Virus record (IMG/VR): IMGVR_UViG_3300042691_033050
Span: 1 to 20,934 of that record
Length of the DNA: 20,934 nucleotides
Reading direction: 5' to 3' (one strand)
Source of the DNA: a virus
In this document: in pieces, positions 7,812 to 14,945 of the stretch
How positions within the stretch are numbered: the stretch's first letter is position 1
How the letters are laid out: each line of letters begins with the position of its first letter
Notes under the pieces: model-generated
The model's database searches: none
The model's input: only the letters and a program-made list of their open reading frames with translations
Told to the model about the DNA's origin: nothing
Made by a program: the position numbers and the translations under genes

Positions 7812-7819
7812 TATTTTAA
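7812..7819 (-). promoter_or_regulatory. TTAAAATA element, candidate late promoter (copy 2)
   Basis: Minus-strand octamer in the 29-base gap between the 188-aa and 241-aa genes, two bases after the upstream stop. It is identical in sequence and similar in placement to the copies at 4630, 9802 and 11349. Confidence 0.4.
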
Positions 7820-7820
7820 A

Positions 7821-8387
7821 TCACACAAACAAAGCAGAGGGTGGTTGATACCCTGGCATTGCATTCCGAAGACGGTCTTCGTAACGCTCTACAGAACGTA
7901 ATGTATTAAACGCTGGGTTAAAAGCTTGAATATTCGCTTGCTGCACAGCGTCTCTTGCTGCGTTAACCCTATTTAATGCACCGCCTGCACCGCCTTCATA
8001 ACGAGAGGTAAGGTAATCCAGGCCAAAGCCACCAAGCTGTCCGGCAAGTTGGGCTTGCAGTCCCGTTTTAGCAGCTTTTTCAGTTGAGGCTGCAGCTATT
8101 TTTGCTGCTTCTTCAGTTGCTTTAGCTTGTCTTTCTGCAGCTTGCTGTTGTTTGTTGGCACCAAAGATGGATGCCCCTATGCTTGCAACACCTAAGCCAA
8201 TTGAAAAAGGATCCATACCAGTAGGTTTTGCTAAGTCAAGGGATTTTAACGAGGATGCATTGTCTGCATATGTTGGAATAGCACCAAATGCGGACGAGCC
8301 TAAGGGGGATCCACCAAAGTTTAGGCCTGTAGTATCTGCCCCAAATACAGGATTAGAAAAATAAGAAGGCGCTGAGGTGAAAGCCAT
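7821..8387 (-). CDS. Ala/Gln coiled-coil protein, possible ejection protein, 188 aa
   Basis: A Ser/Gly-rich head of about 55 residues precedes a small glycine-zipper stretch (FSIGLGVASIGASIFGA, residues 61-77). A long Ala/Gln/Lys helix follows (NKQQQAAERQAKATEEAAK and on through AAKTGLQAQLAGQLGGFG), then an Arg/Asn-rich tail. A zipper followed by a Gln/Ala helix is the build of podoviral internal core proteins of the T7 gp14 kind, which enter the host envelope during ejection; that comparison is by composition and is not a family assignment. Confidence 0.75.
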   Translation of the reverse strand: MAFTSAPSYFSNPVFGADTTGLNFGGSPLGSSAFGAIPTYADNASSLKSLDLAKPTGMDPFSIGLGVASIGASIFGANKQQQAAERQAKATEEAAKIAAASTEKAAKTGLQAQLAGQLGGFGLDYLTSRYEGGAGGALNRVNAARDAVQQANIQAFNPAFNTLRSVERYEDRLRNAMPGYQPPSALFV

Positions 8388-8407
8388 GGTTTAATTATAT
8401 GCGAGTG

Positions 8408-8863
8408 TTAGCTAAATCCTCGGCTACGAGGAACGCTAATGGCTGGCATTGAACCATAAGCAGCTCGCATTTGATCTGGGATGCCTGCCAGGATCTGAAG
8501 CCGTGGTGCGTTGTACGTCATCTGAGCAAGGTTGCTGCTGATGTCCGTAATGGTCTTGGGAATACTGGCCATCAAGTTGTACTGGAACGCGCGTTTATCG
8601 CGTTCAGCTTGAAGCTTTGCTGCACCAGCTGCTTCCTCTGCACGGATTTCTTTATAGACCTGCATCTGCTCACGTAAACGATCTGGATCGTTGTACGCAT
8701 CTTCGCGTTTGCGATTAAAGAGCAGAGCCAAGGCAATGCTTGGGTCAGCTTTATTTAAAAGATCTGCTTCTTGTTGGTCAAAGGTCGTACTGTTTTTTGT
8801 CATGGGAGAACCCATGCCAGTTACACCAGAAAAAAAATTACCAAATGCGGTGGAGTCTGCCAT
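8408..8863 (-). CDS. Helical hypothetical virion-arm protein, 151 aa
   Basis: After a Ser/Thr/Gly head, residues 30-110 are one largely helical, highly charged segment (NRKREDAYNDPDRLREQMQV, EIRAEEAAGAAKLQAERDKR). The end is hydrophobic/Pro-rich (LQILAGIPDQMRAAYGSMPA, then RSRGFS). It has no Cys and no membrane segment. It lies 10 bases after the 298-aa glycine-zipper gene and is probably co-translated with it. The function is unknown. Confidence 0.75.
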   Translation of the reverse strand: MADSTAFGNFFSGVTGMGSPMTKNSTTFDQQEADLLNKADPSIALALLFNRKREDAYNDPDRLREQMQVYKEIRAEEAAGAAKLQAERDKRAFQYNLMASIPKTITDISSNLAQMTYNAPRLQILAGIPDQMRAAYGSMPAISVPRSRGFS

Positions 8864-8873
8864 GATTTATACC

Positions 8874-9770
8874 TCAGCTAATAGAGATGTTCGGGGAGCT
8901 AAGGGCAACCGTATATGGATTAGTTGCTAAGGCTTGACGCATCGTGGCGCCACGCTCGCGTTGAGCACCAAGAGCAAGATTAGCTTGTGCGCCAACCATC
9001 ATCTGCTGGATGTAAGCATTGTTCTGGGTGTTAACCATTGCCTGGGCACGGGTTAACTGGTCGTTTGCAAGCTTCGTAGTAATTGGAAGCATTGACTTTT
9101 GCATATTGATTTCTTGATCGTTCTGGAACTGAGTCAGGTCCTTCATGTTGGACGTGGTCATGCCCATCATGGTGCCGTAGTAGTCCAGCTGCCGCTTTTG
9201 ATTGCGGTTCAGGAAATCTTCTTGGGCTGCAGCATCATTAAGGTTGATGCGTCCCAGGGGAGTATCAATGAAACGAGGAGGTTGAGCAACCTCAGTACCT
9301 GTCTTGCCCGTGGGTGGCTTACCGGTGTAAGCAGAGACTGCGGCTTCTGCAGCGCCACCGCCAAGGATGCCACCAAGGGCAGAGCCAGCAAGGCCGCCAA
9401 TCACAGTACCAACACCTGGAAGAAGCGCAGTGCCAAGTGCAGCACCTGCGGCGCCACCTGCAGCAGAACCTACAAGACCACCAGCAGCTTCAGCGGGACG
9501 CCCTTCCATAAGAGAGGGGATAGCCATCAAAGCGCCACCAGCTAAACCACCGCGAAGACCAGCACGCATCGGTTTGTTGCGGATGTATTCCCCAGCGCCT
9601 TTAGCTTTTTCCTGTACCGTTTCAATGGTGCCGCCAAGACCAGCTTGAAGACGTGCCGTTTGTTCGTCTAAGAACTGCTTTGCCTGTTCACGGCGACCAG
9701 GCGATTGTGCTGGAGTTGTCCCACCCGCTACTGGAGTGACAAGAGGCCTGCCGTATTGATCAACTAACAT
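8874..9770 (-). CDS. Glycine-zipper protein, candidate ejection/pilot protein, 298 aa
   Basis: Residues 70-145 are a long run of small residues with GxxxG spacing (GGLVGSAAGGAAGAALGTAL, GTVIGGLAGSALGGILGGG), a glycine zipper able to insert in membranes. It is preceded by a helical segment (REQAKQFLDEQTARLQ) and followed by an Asn/Gln/Met-rich helical half (MLPITTKLANDQLTRAQAMV, NAYIQQMMVGAQANLALGAQ). Phage pilot and ejection proteins often combine these parts. It lies between two other glycine-rich genes and the 151-aa helical protein. No enzymatic motif is seen. Confidence 0.78.
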   Translation of the reverse strand: MLVDQYGRPLVTPVAGGTTPAQSPGRREQAKQFLDEQTARLQAGLGGTIETVQEKAKGAGEYIRNKPMRAGLRGGLAGGALMAIPSLMEGRPAEAAGGLVGSAAGGAAGAALGTALLPGVGTVIGGLAGSALGGILGGGAAEAAVSAYTGKPPTGKTGTEVAQPPRFIDTPLGRINLNDAAAQEDFLNRNQKRQLDYYGTMMGMTTSNMKDLTQFQNDQEINMQKSMLPITTKLANDQLTRAQAMVNTQNNAYIQQMMVGAQANLALGAQRERGATMRQALATNPYTVALSSPNISIS

Positions 9771-9801
9771 TGAATCGACCGCCGATTACTTATATGTCTT
9801 A

Positions 9802-9809
9802 TATTTTAA
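9802..9809 (-). promoter_or_regulatory. TTAAAATA element, candidate late promoter (copy 3)
   Basis: Minus-strand octamer whose first bases overlap the TAA stop of the 316-aa gene, in the gap before the 298-aa gene. It is followed by A/T-rich TAAGACATATAAG. It is the same octamer as at 4630, 7812 and 11349. Confidence 0.4.
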
Positions 9810-10756
9810 ATTTTACCAGTAGTCACACCATATTCTGCAGTTGTTGGTAACTGTGGCCGGTTACCTGCAGCAATAATTTCATTTGCAATATTGCCTGTGG
9901 TAATGCCCAGGAGGGAGCCCGTTGCCCCACCGATAATGCCACCTATTGCACGTTGCCTTGGTGTACGCCCAATAGAGGAGCCAATTTTTGCGCCTGCTGT
10001 GCCAGCAACAAAGCCACCAGCCATTGGTAAGTTCACAGGGAAGCCAAGCATCCTGGCTTCTGGATACCCCTGTAAATTCTCCATGGTTCCTTTGACAACA
10101 CCTAGACCCAGTAGGCCTTTGTCTTGGTACAAGTAATTGAGGTAGTTACCGTAACGCTCAGGCGTTAAATTGGGAATCTCTTCTTTTGCAGTTGCATACT
10201 TCAAAGGATCACCAGTGCGCCCAAGGAAGAAACGTTCAAACAACTCTTGTGTAGGCTGGCCTGTTTGACGCCGGTCCTCTGCACCTTTTGGTGAGTAGGT
10301 TTGTGCGTAACCCTCAGGACGGAACTGTTCTTCTGGATTAGTGATGTCATAAGAACCAGCAGCTGCAACTGCAGGGACAGCAATGGCGAGACCCGTAAGT
10401 GCTTTAGCTGTTGGGCTTTCGATTTTACCGATGCCCGCTTCAACGACACGTTGTGCAATTGCCAATGGATGATTCCATCGCCACCAGTAGGTACGTGTGC
10501 CGTCGTTTGCAGCATCAACCAATGCACGGGACGTATATGCACCAGCAGCTTGAGCAGGTGTTTGCCTAACGCTTACCCCTTGTTTTTTTACATCTTGTTT
10601 AAAGCGTGGGTCCAATACGCTTTGTCCGTACCCCAAGCTTCCTTGGCTAAGGATTTCATCACGCGCCTGGATCATTTCACGCTGAACACGATCAGCCTTT
10701 TTAAGACCTGTGATGTATTCACCGCTGAATTCTTTTAAGAATTGAAGAGGATTCAT
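9806..10756 (-). CDS. Glycine-zipper virion-arm protein, 316 aa
   Basis: This contains a charged N-terminal helix (GLKKADRVQREMIQARDEIL), an Ala/Val hydrophobic segment (ALTGLAIAVPAVAAAGSYD, about residues 118-136), a soluble middle with Tyr/Glu (TPERYGNYLNYLYQDKGLLG), and a C-terminal glycine zipper (GGFVAGTAGAKIGSSIG; AIGGIIGGATGSLLGITTGN). Two membrane-compatible regions suggest a protein that enters the membrane on ejection. Its ATG overlaps the upstream stop as TGATG, so it is translated with the 190-aa glycine-rich protein. No named domain is seen. Confidence 0.78.
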   Translation of the reverse strand: MNPLQFLKEFSGEYITGLKKADRVQREMIQARDEILSQGSLGYGQSVLDPRFKQDVKKQGVSVRQTPAQAAGAYTSRALVDAANDGTRTYWWRWNHPLAIAQRVVEAGIGKIESPTAKALTGLAIAVPAVAAAGSYDITNPEEQFRPEGYAQTYSPKGAEDRRQTGQPTQELFERFFLGRTGDPLKYATAKEEIPNLTPERYGNYLNYLYQDKGLLGLGVVKGTMENLQGYPEARMLGFPVNLPMAGGFVAGTAGAKIGSSIGRTPRQRAIGGIIGGATGSLLGITTGNIANEIIAAGNRPQLPTTAEYGVTTGKI

Positions 10757-11328
10757 CAGACCATTCCTCCCATGCTTATCAGTTGATCAATATACCCAGG
10801 GGGGAGGTTTGGCATCATCTTGGTGACTTGCTGTTGGTAGTCATCCAGGAATGTTTGCTCAATGCCCTGGGCTTGGAACTGAGTGCCAGGGGCAACAGAC
10901 TGTGGGACTTCCAGGCTATTGATGGCTTGGCGTTGCATCATCTGCTGCATGATCTGCTGTTCTTGCGAGATCTGCGTTGGGGTGACCTGAGGTTGCGTCA
11001 TCAAACCTCCCATCAATGCTTCTGTTGCAAGAGGAGAAATTAAAGAGCCTCCAATGTTTGCTGCAGTTTCTAAACGTGATGGTACGTTTTCAGATTCAAA
11101 CTTACCTGGAGCAACTTCAACACGCCTAGATTTGGGTGGTCGGGCTTTCCGTGCCAGGGCGGTTAAAGGCAGGGCGGTAGCAAGATCACCTAAGCCGTAA
11201 GCAAGACCTGTTACAGGACCTCCAGCCATCATGCCAAAGCCTGCAGACAATGCACTACCTGCTGCTACGTTACCAACAAGATCTTTATTTCTAGAGGCGT
11301 AGCCAAGCAAGCGCGCGAAGGGTTTCAT
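10756..11328 (-). CDS. Glycine-zipper plus Gln/Met-rich protein, 190 aa
   Basis: Residues 17-60 are Gly/Ala-rich with GxxxG spacing (VAAGSALSAGFGMMAGGPVT, GLAYGLGDLATALPLTALA). A basic stretch follows (RKARPPKSRRVEV), then a second hydrophobic segment (GGSLISPLATEALMGGLM) and a Gln/Met-rich tail (QISQEQQIMQQMMQRQ). It is the first of three consecutive glycine-zipper genes, coupled by TGATG to the next. A virion membrane-active role is inferred from composition and neighbourhood. Confidence 0.75.
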   Translation of the reverse strand: MKPFARLLGYASRNKDLVGNVAAGSALSAGFGMMAGGPVTGLAYGLGDLATALPLTALARKARPPKSRRVEVAPGKFESENVPSRLETAANIGGSLISPLATEALMGGLMTQPQVTPTQISQEQQIMQQMMQRQAINSLEVPQSVAPGTQFQAQGIEQTFLDDYQQQVTKMMPNLPPGYIDQLISMGGMV

Positions 11329-11348
11329 ATTGTTTGCCTATATCTTCT

Positions 11349-11356
11349 TATTTTAA
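11349..11356 (-). promoter_or_regulatory. TTAAAATA element, candidate late promoter (copy 4)
   Basis: Minus-strand octamer in the 38-base gap between the 176-aa and 190-aa genes, about ten bases after the upstream stop and 20 before the ATG. It is identical to the copies at 4630, 7812 and 9802. Confidence 0.4.
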
Positions 11357-11366
11357 TTTGCTTAGC

Positions 11367-11897
11367 TCAGATGGAGAGCGAAGCTTGGGGATTCTCGCTG
11401 ATTAACTCAGGCAGTTTAGGAATGTTAGTATTGGTTCCCTCTGCCAGCATTGCAGCAAGATAGCCGTTTGGATCAAGGTTATCTTGACGTGGGAAAGGAT
11501 TTTTAATTTTTTCGTCAGGAGGAATGATTGGGCTTAAGCCGTAGGCATTATTCCAGTTTGGATCAAAGTCTGGTTGCTGTTCTGGAAAGCTAGGAGTAGA
11601 AGGCCGACCAACTGCAAAGTCGTAGTCTGTCTCCATGTCAAAGCGGCCTCGCCCTGGGAACATTTCGTAGTCATTTTCCAGGTCCCCTTCCGGTACGTAG
11701 TTCAGATCGTTGAAAGTAAGCCGGCGATTTGCCACACGCTTGGTTAAGTCTTGCGGACCAAACCGAGATGTGATCCAAGGTGTTTCTTGTACGGAAGCCT
11801 GGAGATCGTACTGGTCTTTGAATTTTAATTTCTTGTCTTTATTGCCGCCAAACTTGATGTAATCACCAGGGGTGGTACGCGGCCTATCTATTTTCAT
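11367..11897 (-). CDS. Hypothetical Pro/Asp/Asn-rich protein, 176 aa
   Basis: This is a hydrophilic protein with a basic head (YIKFGGNKDKKLKFKDQYD), aromatic/acidic middle (GDLENDYEMFPGRGRFDMET) and Pro/Asn-rich remainder (PEQQPDFDPNWNNAYGLSP). It has no membrane segment or Cys, and much of it looks disordered. It overlaps the 70-aa gene by an ATGA junction. No family is recognised; it is probably a structural or assembly protein from its place in the arm. Confidence 0.72.
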   Translation of the reverse strand: MKIDRPRTTPGDYIKFGGNKDKKLKFKDQYDLQASVQETPWITSRFGPQDLTKRVANRRLTFNDLNYVPEGDLENDYEMFPGRGRFDMETDYDFAVGRPSTPSFPEQQPDFDPNWNNAYGLSPIIPPDEKIKNPFPRQDNLDPNGYLAAMLAEGTNTNIPKLPELISENPQASLSI

Positions 11898-12106
11898 TTA
11901 GCTTTCTTTTTCTTGTGTAAGCCTACCAGGGTTTTGCGAAGGTTCGCTTGCTTAACCGTTTTATCGTCGTACTTATCTGGTGTGGACAGTACGTTCTCCT
12001 GAAGTTGAGCAGGGGTGATACCACGCTTTTTAGCCTTGGCCGTAAAAGCCCCTTCCTTCATCTCAGTGCCTTGAATCCACTTTTTATCTTTTTTCTTCTC
12101 AGCCAT
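11894..12106 (-). CDS. Small basic phage protein with KKWIQGTEMKEGAF motif
   Basis: This 70-residue Lys-rich protein (MAEKKKDKKWIQG then KEGAFTAKAKKRGITPAQL, ending LRKTLVGLHKKKKAK) recalls a short family seen across tailed phages: a W-I-Q-x-A/G start, a K-P/E-G-A-(L/F) turn, and a C-terminal x-LA/R-x-TL-x-x-x-KK helix. I know of no established function for that family; its charge fits nucleic-acid or virion-core binding. It starts two bases after the stop of the 617-aa gene and shares an ATGA with the following gene. Confidence 0.8.
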   Translation of the reverse strand: MAEKKKDKKWIQGTEMKEGAFTAKAKKRGITPAQLQENVLSTPDKYDDKTVKQANLRKTLVGLHKKKKAK

Positions 12107-12108
12107 GA

Positions 12109-13962
12109 TCAGATACCAATACCAAACTGTTTGAGAATTGATTGCGGATCGCGTCCCTCAATTGTAGCGCGACGCAATGCTTCACTTACTTCCAAGGAAC
12201 GGAGTTTTGCTTCTGGCGTTGAACGGTTTGGTTCTTGCCGTAACTTAAGCCCTTTTGTTTCTTCACGTTGGAGAACGGTTGGACGCAGCTCTGGATCAGC
12301 AATCGGGTAGTTGCGAGGCTCAACCCCATAGATGCCAATAGAGGAACCCGTTTGGGACTCGGGGTCATACATGGCATAACCACGGCCACCACCAGTTTTT
12401 TGTTCTTCTAACTGAACAGATGGGCGACCTCCGCGAATCTCAAGGGTTTCAGCAATGGGCTCGCCACTGGAAGGATCTAGTTCATAAAAAGGACGCACGC
12501 CTTCTTGGCGTTCGGATAATTTGTACTTAGGCCCCAGGTCTTCTTGAGATTTGATTTGAGCGCGAACAAAGCTCCGTTCCGCAAGAGCATCCCCGATATC
12601 AACATTGAAACTTTCTGGGGTAGGCAGGTTTTGTTTTTCTGCCATTAACTGACCAAACATTCGAGAGTAGTAGCCACCGCCCTCAGGTTCATTGGCCATT
12701 GCTACACGCAATTGAGGTTCAATCTCATCAATCTCTTGTAAGCGTCCAAGGATGCTTTGTTGTTTTGCCCCAAGGCTAGAGATCTGGTTTGTGAGCGCAA
12801 TATCTTTTCCTTCAAGGTCCCCAACATATTCAGTACGTGGGGTAACCTCATAAAACTTACCGGTTGGTACTTCTGCTTCAAGGAATGCAGTTTGTACGCG
12901 TGGCGTAACGGTTAGAGGAGAAGACGGTGTTGCAGACAGACGAGAAAGGACGCCTGGATCACCGGTTGAAGCGTAAAGCTCAATAGCTTCTGCAATGGCA
13001 GGATCTTGTCCCATGGCACGTTCCCGCCGGTAGCGTCCAGGGATAGTGGCACCTAACTCTTCAAACCTAGATTGAAGGAACTGTTGTGCCTGTTCTTGAG
13101 GGCTGGCTTCTAGCGCAGATAAGGTTGGGAGGGCTTGTTGATCATTAATTGCACTAGGAGAAATGGTTGATTCGCCCCAGGGATCTGCAATGTTGATCTG
13201 TTTCAGTACACGGCCAGTTGTTTGGTCTTCACCAGACTCAACTGCGTTAATGAACTGATCGGCAGTAACAGGCGTTTGGGTTTTTTGGATATCTGTCAGA
13301 GATGCATCGCCGGCTTGCAACCGAAGAGATGCGTCAATTAAATCCTGTTGTGCAGTAGCACGACGTGCGGCTTGCAATTCAGGAGACGGTGGATACTTCT
13401 TATCGAAGGCAGCAAGTGCAGCAGAGCGATATCCTGGTTCAATTTGCCTTTCGCGGTAACCAACACCGTAAGTGCGACTTGCAGCAGACGGGAAATTCAG
13501 CTCTTCTGCAGTGGGTTCTGGAATCTCGCCACGTAATTGACGAGTGTACTGACTAAAAGCTTCTTCATCCGTAGGCATTACGCTACGGCTGGCAATTTTT
13601 GATGCAGGCGGTGGAGTAGAAGGTGCAGGTTCTGCAGCAACACGACGCACAGCCCCTTGAATGTCCGCAAGATCAACTTGGCGTACACCAGCGGTTGCAG
13701 ATTTGCGGGGACCTTGGGGAATGGTTGGTTCACGACGCATCAAACGACGTGCACCAAAACCCAAACCTGCGAGTGCACCTAAACCTAGGGCTGCAGCACC
13801 AATGGTATTGAGTGGGTTTGACTCTTGTTGTGGGGCTTTGAGTTGATTACGGCGGAATTCCAGAACTTCTGGGGCCATGTCAGCTCGTTCTTGCGGATCT
13901 TCTGGGATTGGTGCTCCAGTGGCGCGGCTATAGGCGTAAAAGTCAGCAGGAGAGAGCGCCAT
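12109..13962 (-). CDS. 617-aa virion-arm protein with one membrane segment
   Basis: This is the first and largest gene of the leftward arm. After a 50-residue soluble head (SPADFYAYSRATGAPIPED) there is one Gly/Ala/Leu segment (NTIGAAALGLGALAGLGFGA, about residues 51-70) followed by RRLMRRE, a positive-inside anchor. The remaining 540 residues are hydrophilic with many Pro, Gln and Glu, including an alternately charged helix (SILGRLQEIDEIEPQLRVA) and a C-terminal basic part (LRSLEVSEALRRATIEGRD). No enzymatic motif is visible. Being first in the arm with a glycine-rich anchor, it is a candidate large ejection or internal protein. The ATG is preceded by TAAAGG, a weak Shine-Dalgarno-like word. 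Confidence 0.78.
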   Translation of the reverse strand: MALSPADFYAYSRATGAPIPEDPQERADMAPEVLEFRRNQLKAPQQESNPLNTIGAAALGLGALAGLGFGARRLMRREPTIPQGPRKSATAGVRQVDLADIQGAVRRVAAEPAPSTPPPASKIASRSVMPTDEEAFSQYTRQLRGEIPEPTAEELNFPSAASRTYGVGYRERQIEPGYRSAALAAFDKKYPPSPELQAARRATAQQDLIDASLRLQAGDASLTDIQKTQTPVTADQFINAVESGEDQTTGRVLKQINIADPWGESTISPSAINDQQALPTLSALEASPQEQAQQFLQSRFEELGATIPGRYRRERAMGQDPAIAEAIELYASTGDPGVLSRLSATPSSPLTVTPRVQTAFLEAEVPTGKFYEVTPRTEYVGDLEGKDIALTNQISSLGAKQQSILGRLQEIDEIEPQLRVAMANEPEGGGYYSRMFGQLMAEKQNLPTPESFNVDIGDALAERSFVRAQIKSQEDLGPKYKLSERQEGVRPFYELDPSSGEPIAETLEIRGGRPSVQLEEQKTGGGRGYAMYDPESQTGSSIGIYGVEPRNYPIADPELRPTVLQREETKGLKLRQEPNRSTPEAKLRSLEVSEALRRATIEGRDPQSILKQFGIGI

Positions 13963-14000
13963 AACCTTTAGGGTGTATTTTTTAATCTTTTGTTGGTTAC

Positions 14001-14030
14001 ATTCTAACTTTGGGTAATAAAAAAACGTAA
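14001..14030 (-). promoter_or_regulatory. Possible sigma70-type promoter of the leftward arm
   Basis: On the minus strand TTACGT (14025-14030) and TAGAAT (14001-14006) are separated by 18 bases, about 40 bases upstream of the 617-aa start. Both hexamers are imperfect; the call rests mainly on the site being the only gap upstream of the whole arm. Confidence 0.35.
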
Positions 14031-14083
14031 TAGTCTTGTAAACTAAAAGATATAAACCGTTAAGTACGGTGCAGAACGCAAAA

Positions 14084-14296
14084 ATGGACGACGCAATCAG
14101 GGAAAGGCGCGAAAACGTACGTCAAGTAATTGATCAACGTGCCAATGAATTGCGCGAAGGTGGCATGCATCCCTTCGAAGTCCAGAACATGCGATCAGCT
14201 GCAGGCCAGGAGTTGGCAAGAGCCGTGCCTGACACGCAAAAGTACCAACAGGCGGTAAGTTTGGCGACACAGCACGTACAAAAGGGTGCCGTTTAG
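14084..14296 (+). CDS. Small charged helical protein, separate rightward unit
   Basis: This encodes 70 residues, starting MDDAIRERRENVRQVIDQRA, with NELREGGMHPFEVQNMRSAA and AVPDTQKYQQAVSLATQHV. I start at the ATG rather than the GTG five codons earlier. The product is soluble, helical and strongly charged, with a HPFEVQNMR turn in the middle; no helix-turn-helix is certain. It is bounded by the divergent gap on the left and an intrinsic terminator 25 bases after its stop, so it is transcribed alone. That placement, opposite the late arm, would suit a regulator, but this is inference. Confidence 0.7.
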   Translation: MDDAIRERRENVRQVIDQRANELREGGMHPFEVQNMRSAAGQELARAVPDTQKYQQAVSLATQHVQKGAV

Positions 14297-14321
14297 GTAA
14301 CCGATGTAATTTTTGGATATC

Positions 14322-14347
14322 AAGCCGGGGTTAGACCCGGCTTTTTT
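14322..14347 (+). terminator. Intrinsic terminator after the 70-aa gene
   Basis: AAGCCGGG and CCCGGCTT form a perfect 8-bp stem around the six-base loop GTTAGA, followed by a run of T. It works in the rightward direction only; the opposite strand lacks a T-run. It separates the 14084 gene from the right-arm transcript. Confidence 0.9.
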
Positions 14348-14520
14348 GTCTGGATTTTTGGGCTAATTAGGGATATTACGTACAAATTTAGAAAAATAGT
14401 ACACGTTTATACAAAAGGGGGCCGCATATATCCCTGAAAAGGGTACAGAATTACCTGACGCTTCTCCAACCACCCAACCGCGAGAGAGTGTGGGTAGAAA
14501 AAAAGAACCCGACGCATTAT

Positions 14521-14535
14521 TGAGAATCATTCTCA
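14521..14535. promoter_or_regulatory. Fur-box-like 7-1-7 palindrome
   Basis: TGAGAATCATTCTCA is a perfect inverted repeat of seven bases around one. It matches the 7-1-7 Fur consensus TGATAATNATTATCA at all but one position per half site, and that change is symmetric. It lies about 20 bases upstream of the -35 region of the right-arm promoter. Whether a host Fur protein binds it is unknown. Confidence 0.5.
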
Positions 14536-14553
14536 TTAACTTCGTCGATTTTA

Positions 14554-14583
14554 TGTACGAATTCGTGCCGAATACGGTATAAT
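14554..14583 (+). promoter_or_regulatory. Promoter of the rightward small-gene arm
   Basis: A perfect TATAAT (14578-14583) is preceded at 18 bases by TGTACG, which matches TTGACA at three of six positions. Transcription would begin near 14590 and give a leader of about 165 bases before the first gene. The weak -35 suggests dependence on an activator or an alternate factor; the palindrome ACGAATTCGT overlaps it. Confidence 0.6.
14557..14566. promoter_or_regulatory. Palindrome over the -35/spacer, candidate operator
   Basis: ACGAATTCGT is a perfect ten-base palindrome, extendable to fourteen with one wobble position (GTACGAATTCGTGC). It overlaps the -35 element of the right-arm promoter, a position where a bound protein would block RNA polymerase. 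The binding protein is unknown; the 70-aa gene product next door is one candidate. Confidence 0.35.
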
Positions 14584-14661
14584 CCCCAAACTTTCGCGCG
14601 ATTTTTGGGTAATCTCCCGCTCTCTTGTACGGTTCAAACAGGACAGTGAGATTGTTCTTAG

Positions 14662-14692
14662 TTTAATTCCGATGTAAAAGATCGGGATTAAA
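14662..14692 (+). ncRNA. Strong hairpin in the right-arm leader
   Basis: TTTAATTCCGAT and ATCGGGATTAAA form a 12-bp stem with one U-G pair around GTAAAAG. No T-run follows on either strand, so it is not a simple terminator. It lies between the promoter at 14578 and the first gene and is probably part of the 5' leader RNA. Confidence 0.6.
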
Positions 14693-14753
14693 GCAAGGAT
14701 TAACCGTCGAGCTGGACGTTAAACGTAGCAACATCCCATCGCAATTCAGCACC

Positions 14754-14945
14754 ATGCGTTATCAATTTCCCAACGTAGCTTCTGTCATCTGTGGCTTTGC
14801 AGTCCTCATTGGTATCGGTACGCAAGTAACCCTGCACCAATTGGACAAGGCAACTGCACAGCAATGTGCTAGCCACGACTGGCCCAAGGCTGCGCATCAA
14901 GTCCACATGGACTGGTGCGCAGCCAATAGCTATTCAACCAACTGA
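14754..14945 (+). CDS. Small exported or membrane protein with Cys/His cluster
   Basis: This encodes 63 residues. Residues 9-27 are hydrophobic (ASVICGFAVLIGIG) after a short polar start, acting as a signal-anchor. The outer part contains C38, H41, H48, H51 and C55 (QCASHDWPKAAHQVHMDWC), an arrangement able to bind a metal or form a disulfide in the periplasm. It is the first gene of the right arm. Its leader carries a GACGTTAAAC word like that in the hairpins at 18962 and 20412. No named family is recognised. Confidence 0.72.
   Translation: MRYQFPNVASVICGFAVLIGIGTQVTLHQLDKATAQQCASHDWPKAAHQVHMDWCAANSYSTN

Larger units (their letters stand above)
14348..14753. other. Non-coding control region of the right arm
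   Basis: There is no plausible gene in about 400 bases. It holds nested inverted repeats (AGGGATAT at 14369-14376 with ATATCCCT at 14428-14435, inside which CGTAC and GTAC can pair), a Fur-box-like palindrome, a second palindrome, a TATAAT promoter, and a leader hairpin, listed separately. A nine-codon ATG frame at 14553 lies on top of the promoter and is taken as chance. An origin of replication is possible here, but no iteron array is seen. Confidence 0.6.

Noticed and set aside
9099-9648. Plus-strand frames opposite the 298-aa gene
   Set aside because: Gln/Pro/Ala-rich shadows of the glycine-zipper coding sequence, with no start context.
14322-14347. Possible tRNA fragment
   Set aside because: The stem is a simple hairpin with T-run; there are no D, anticodon and T arms in register.
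14553-14582. Nine-codon leader peptide ATG...TAA over the promoter
   Set aside because: It covers the -35 and -10 elements, so it lies upstream of the predicted transcript start.
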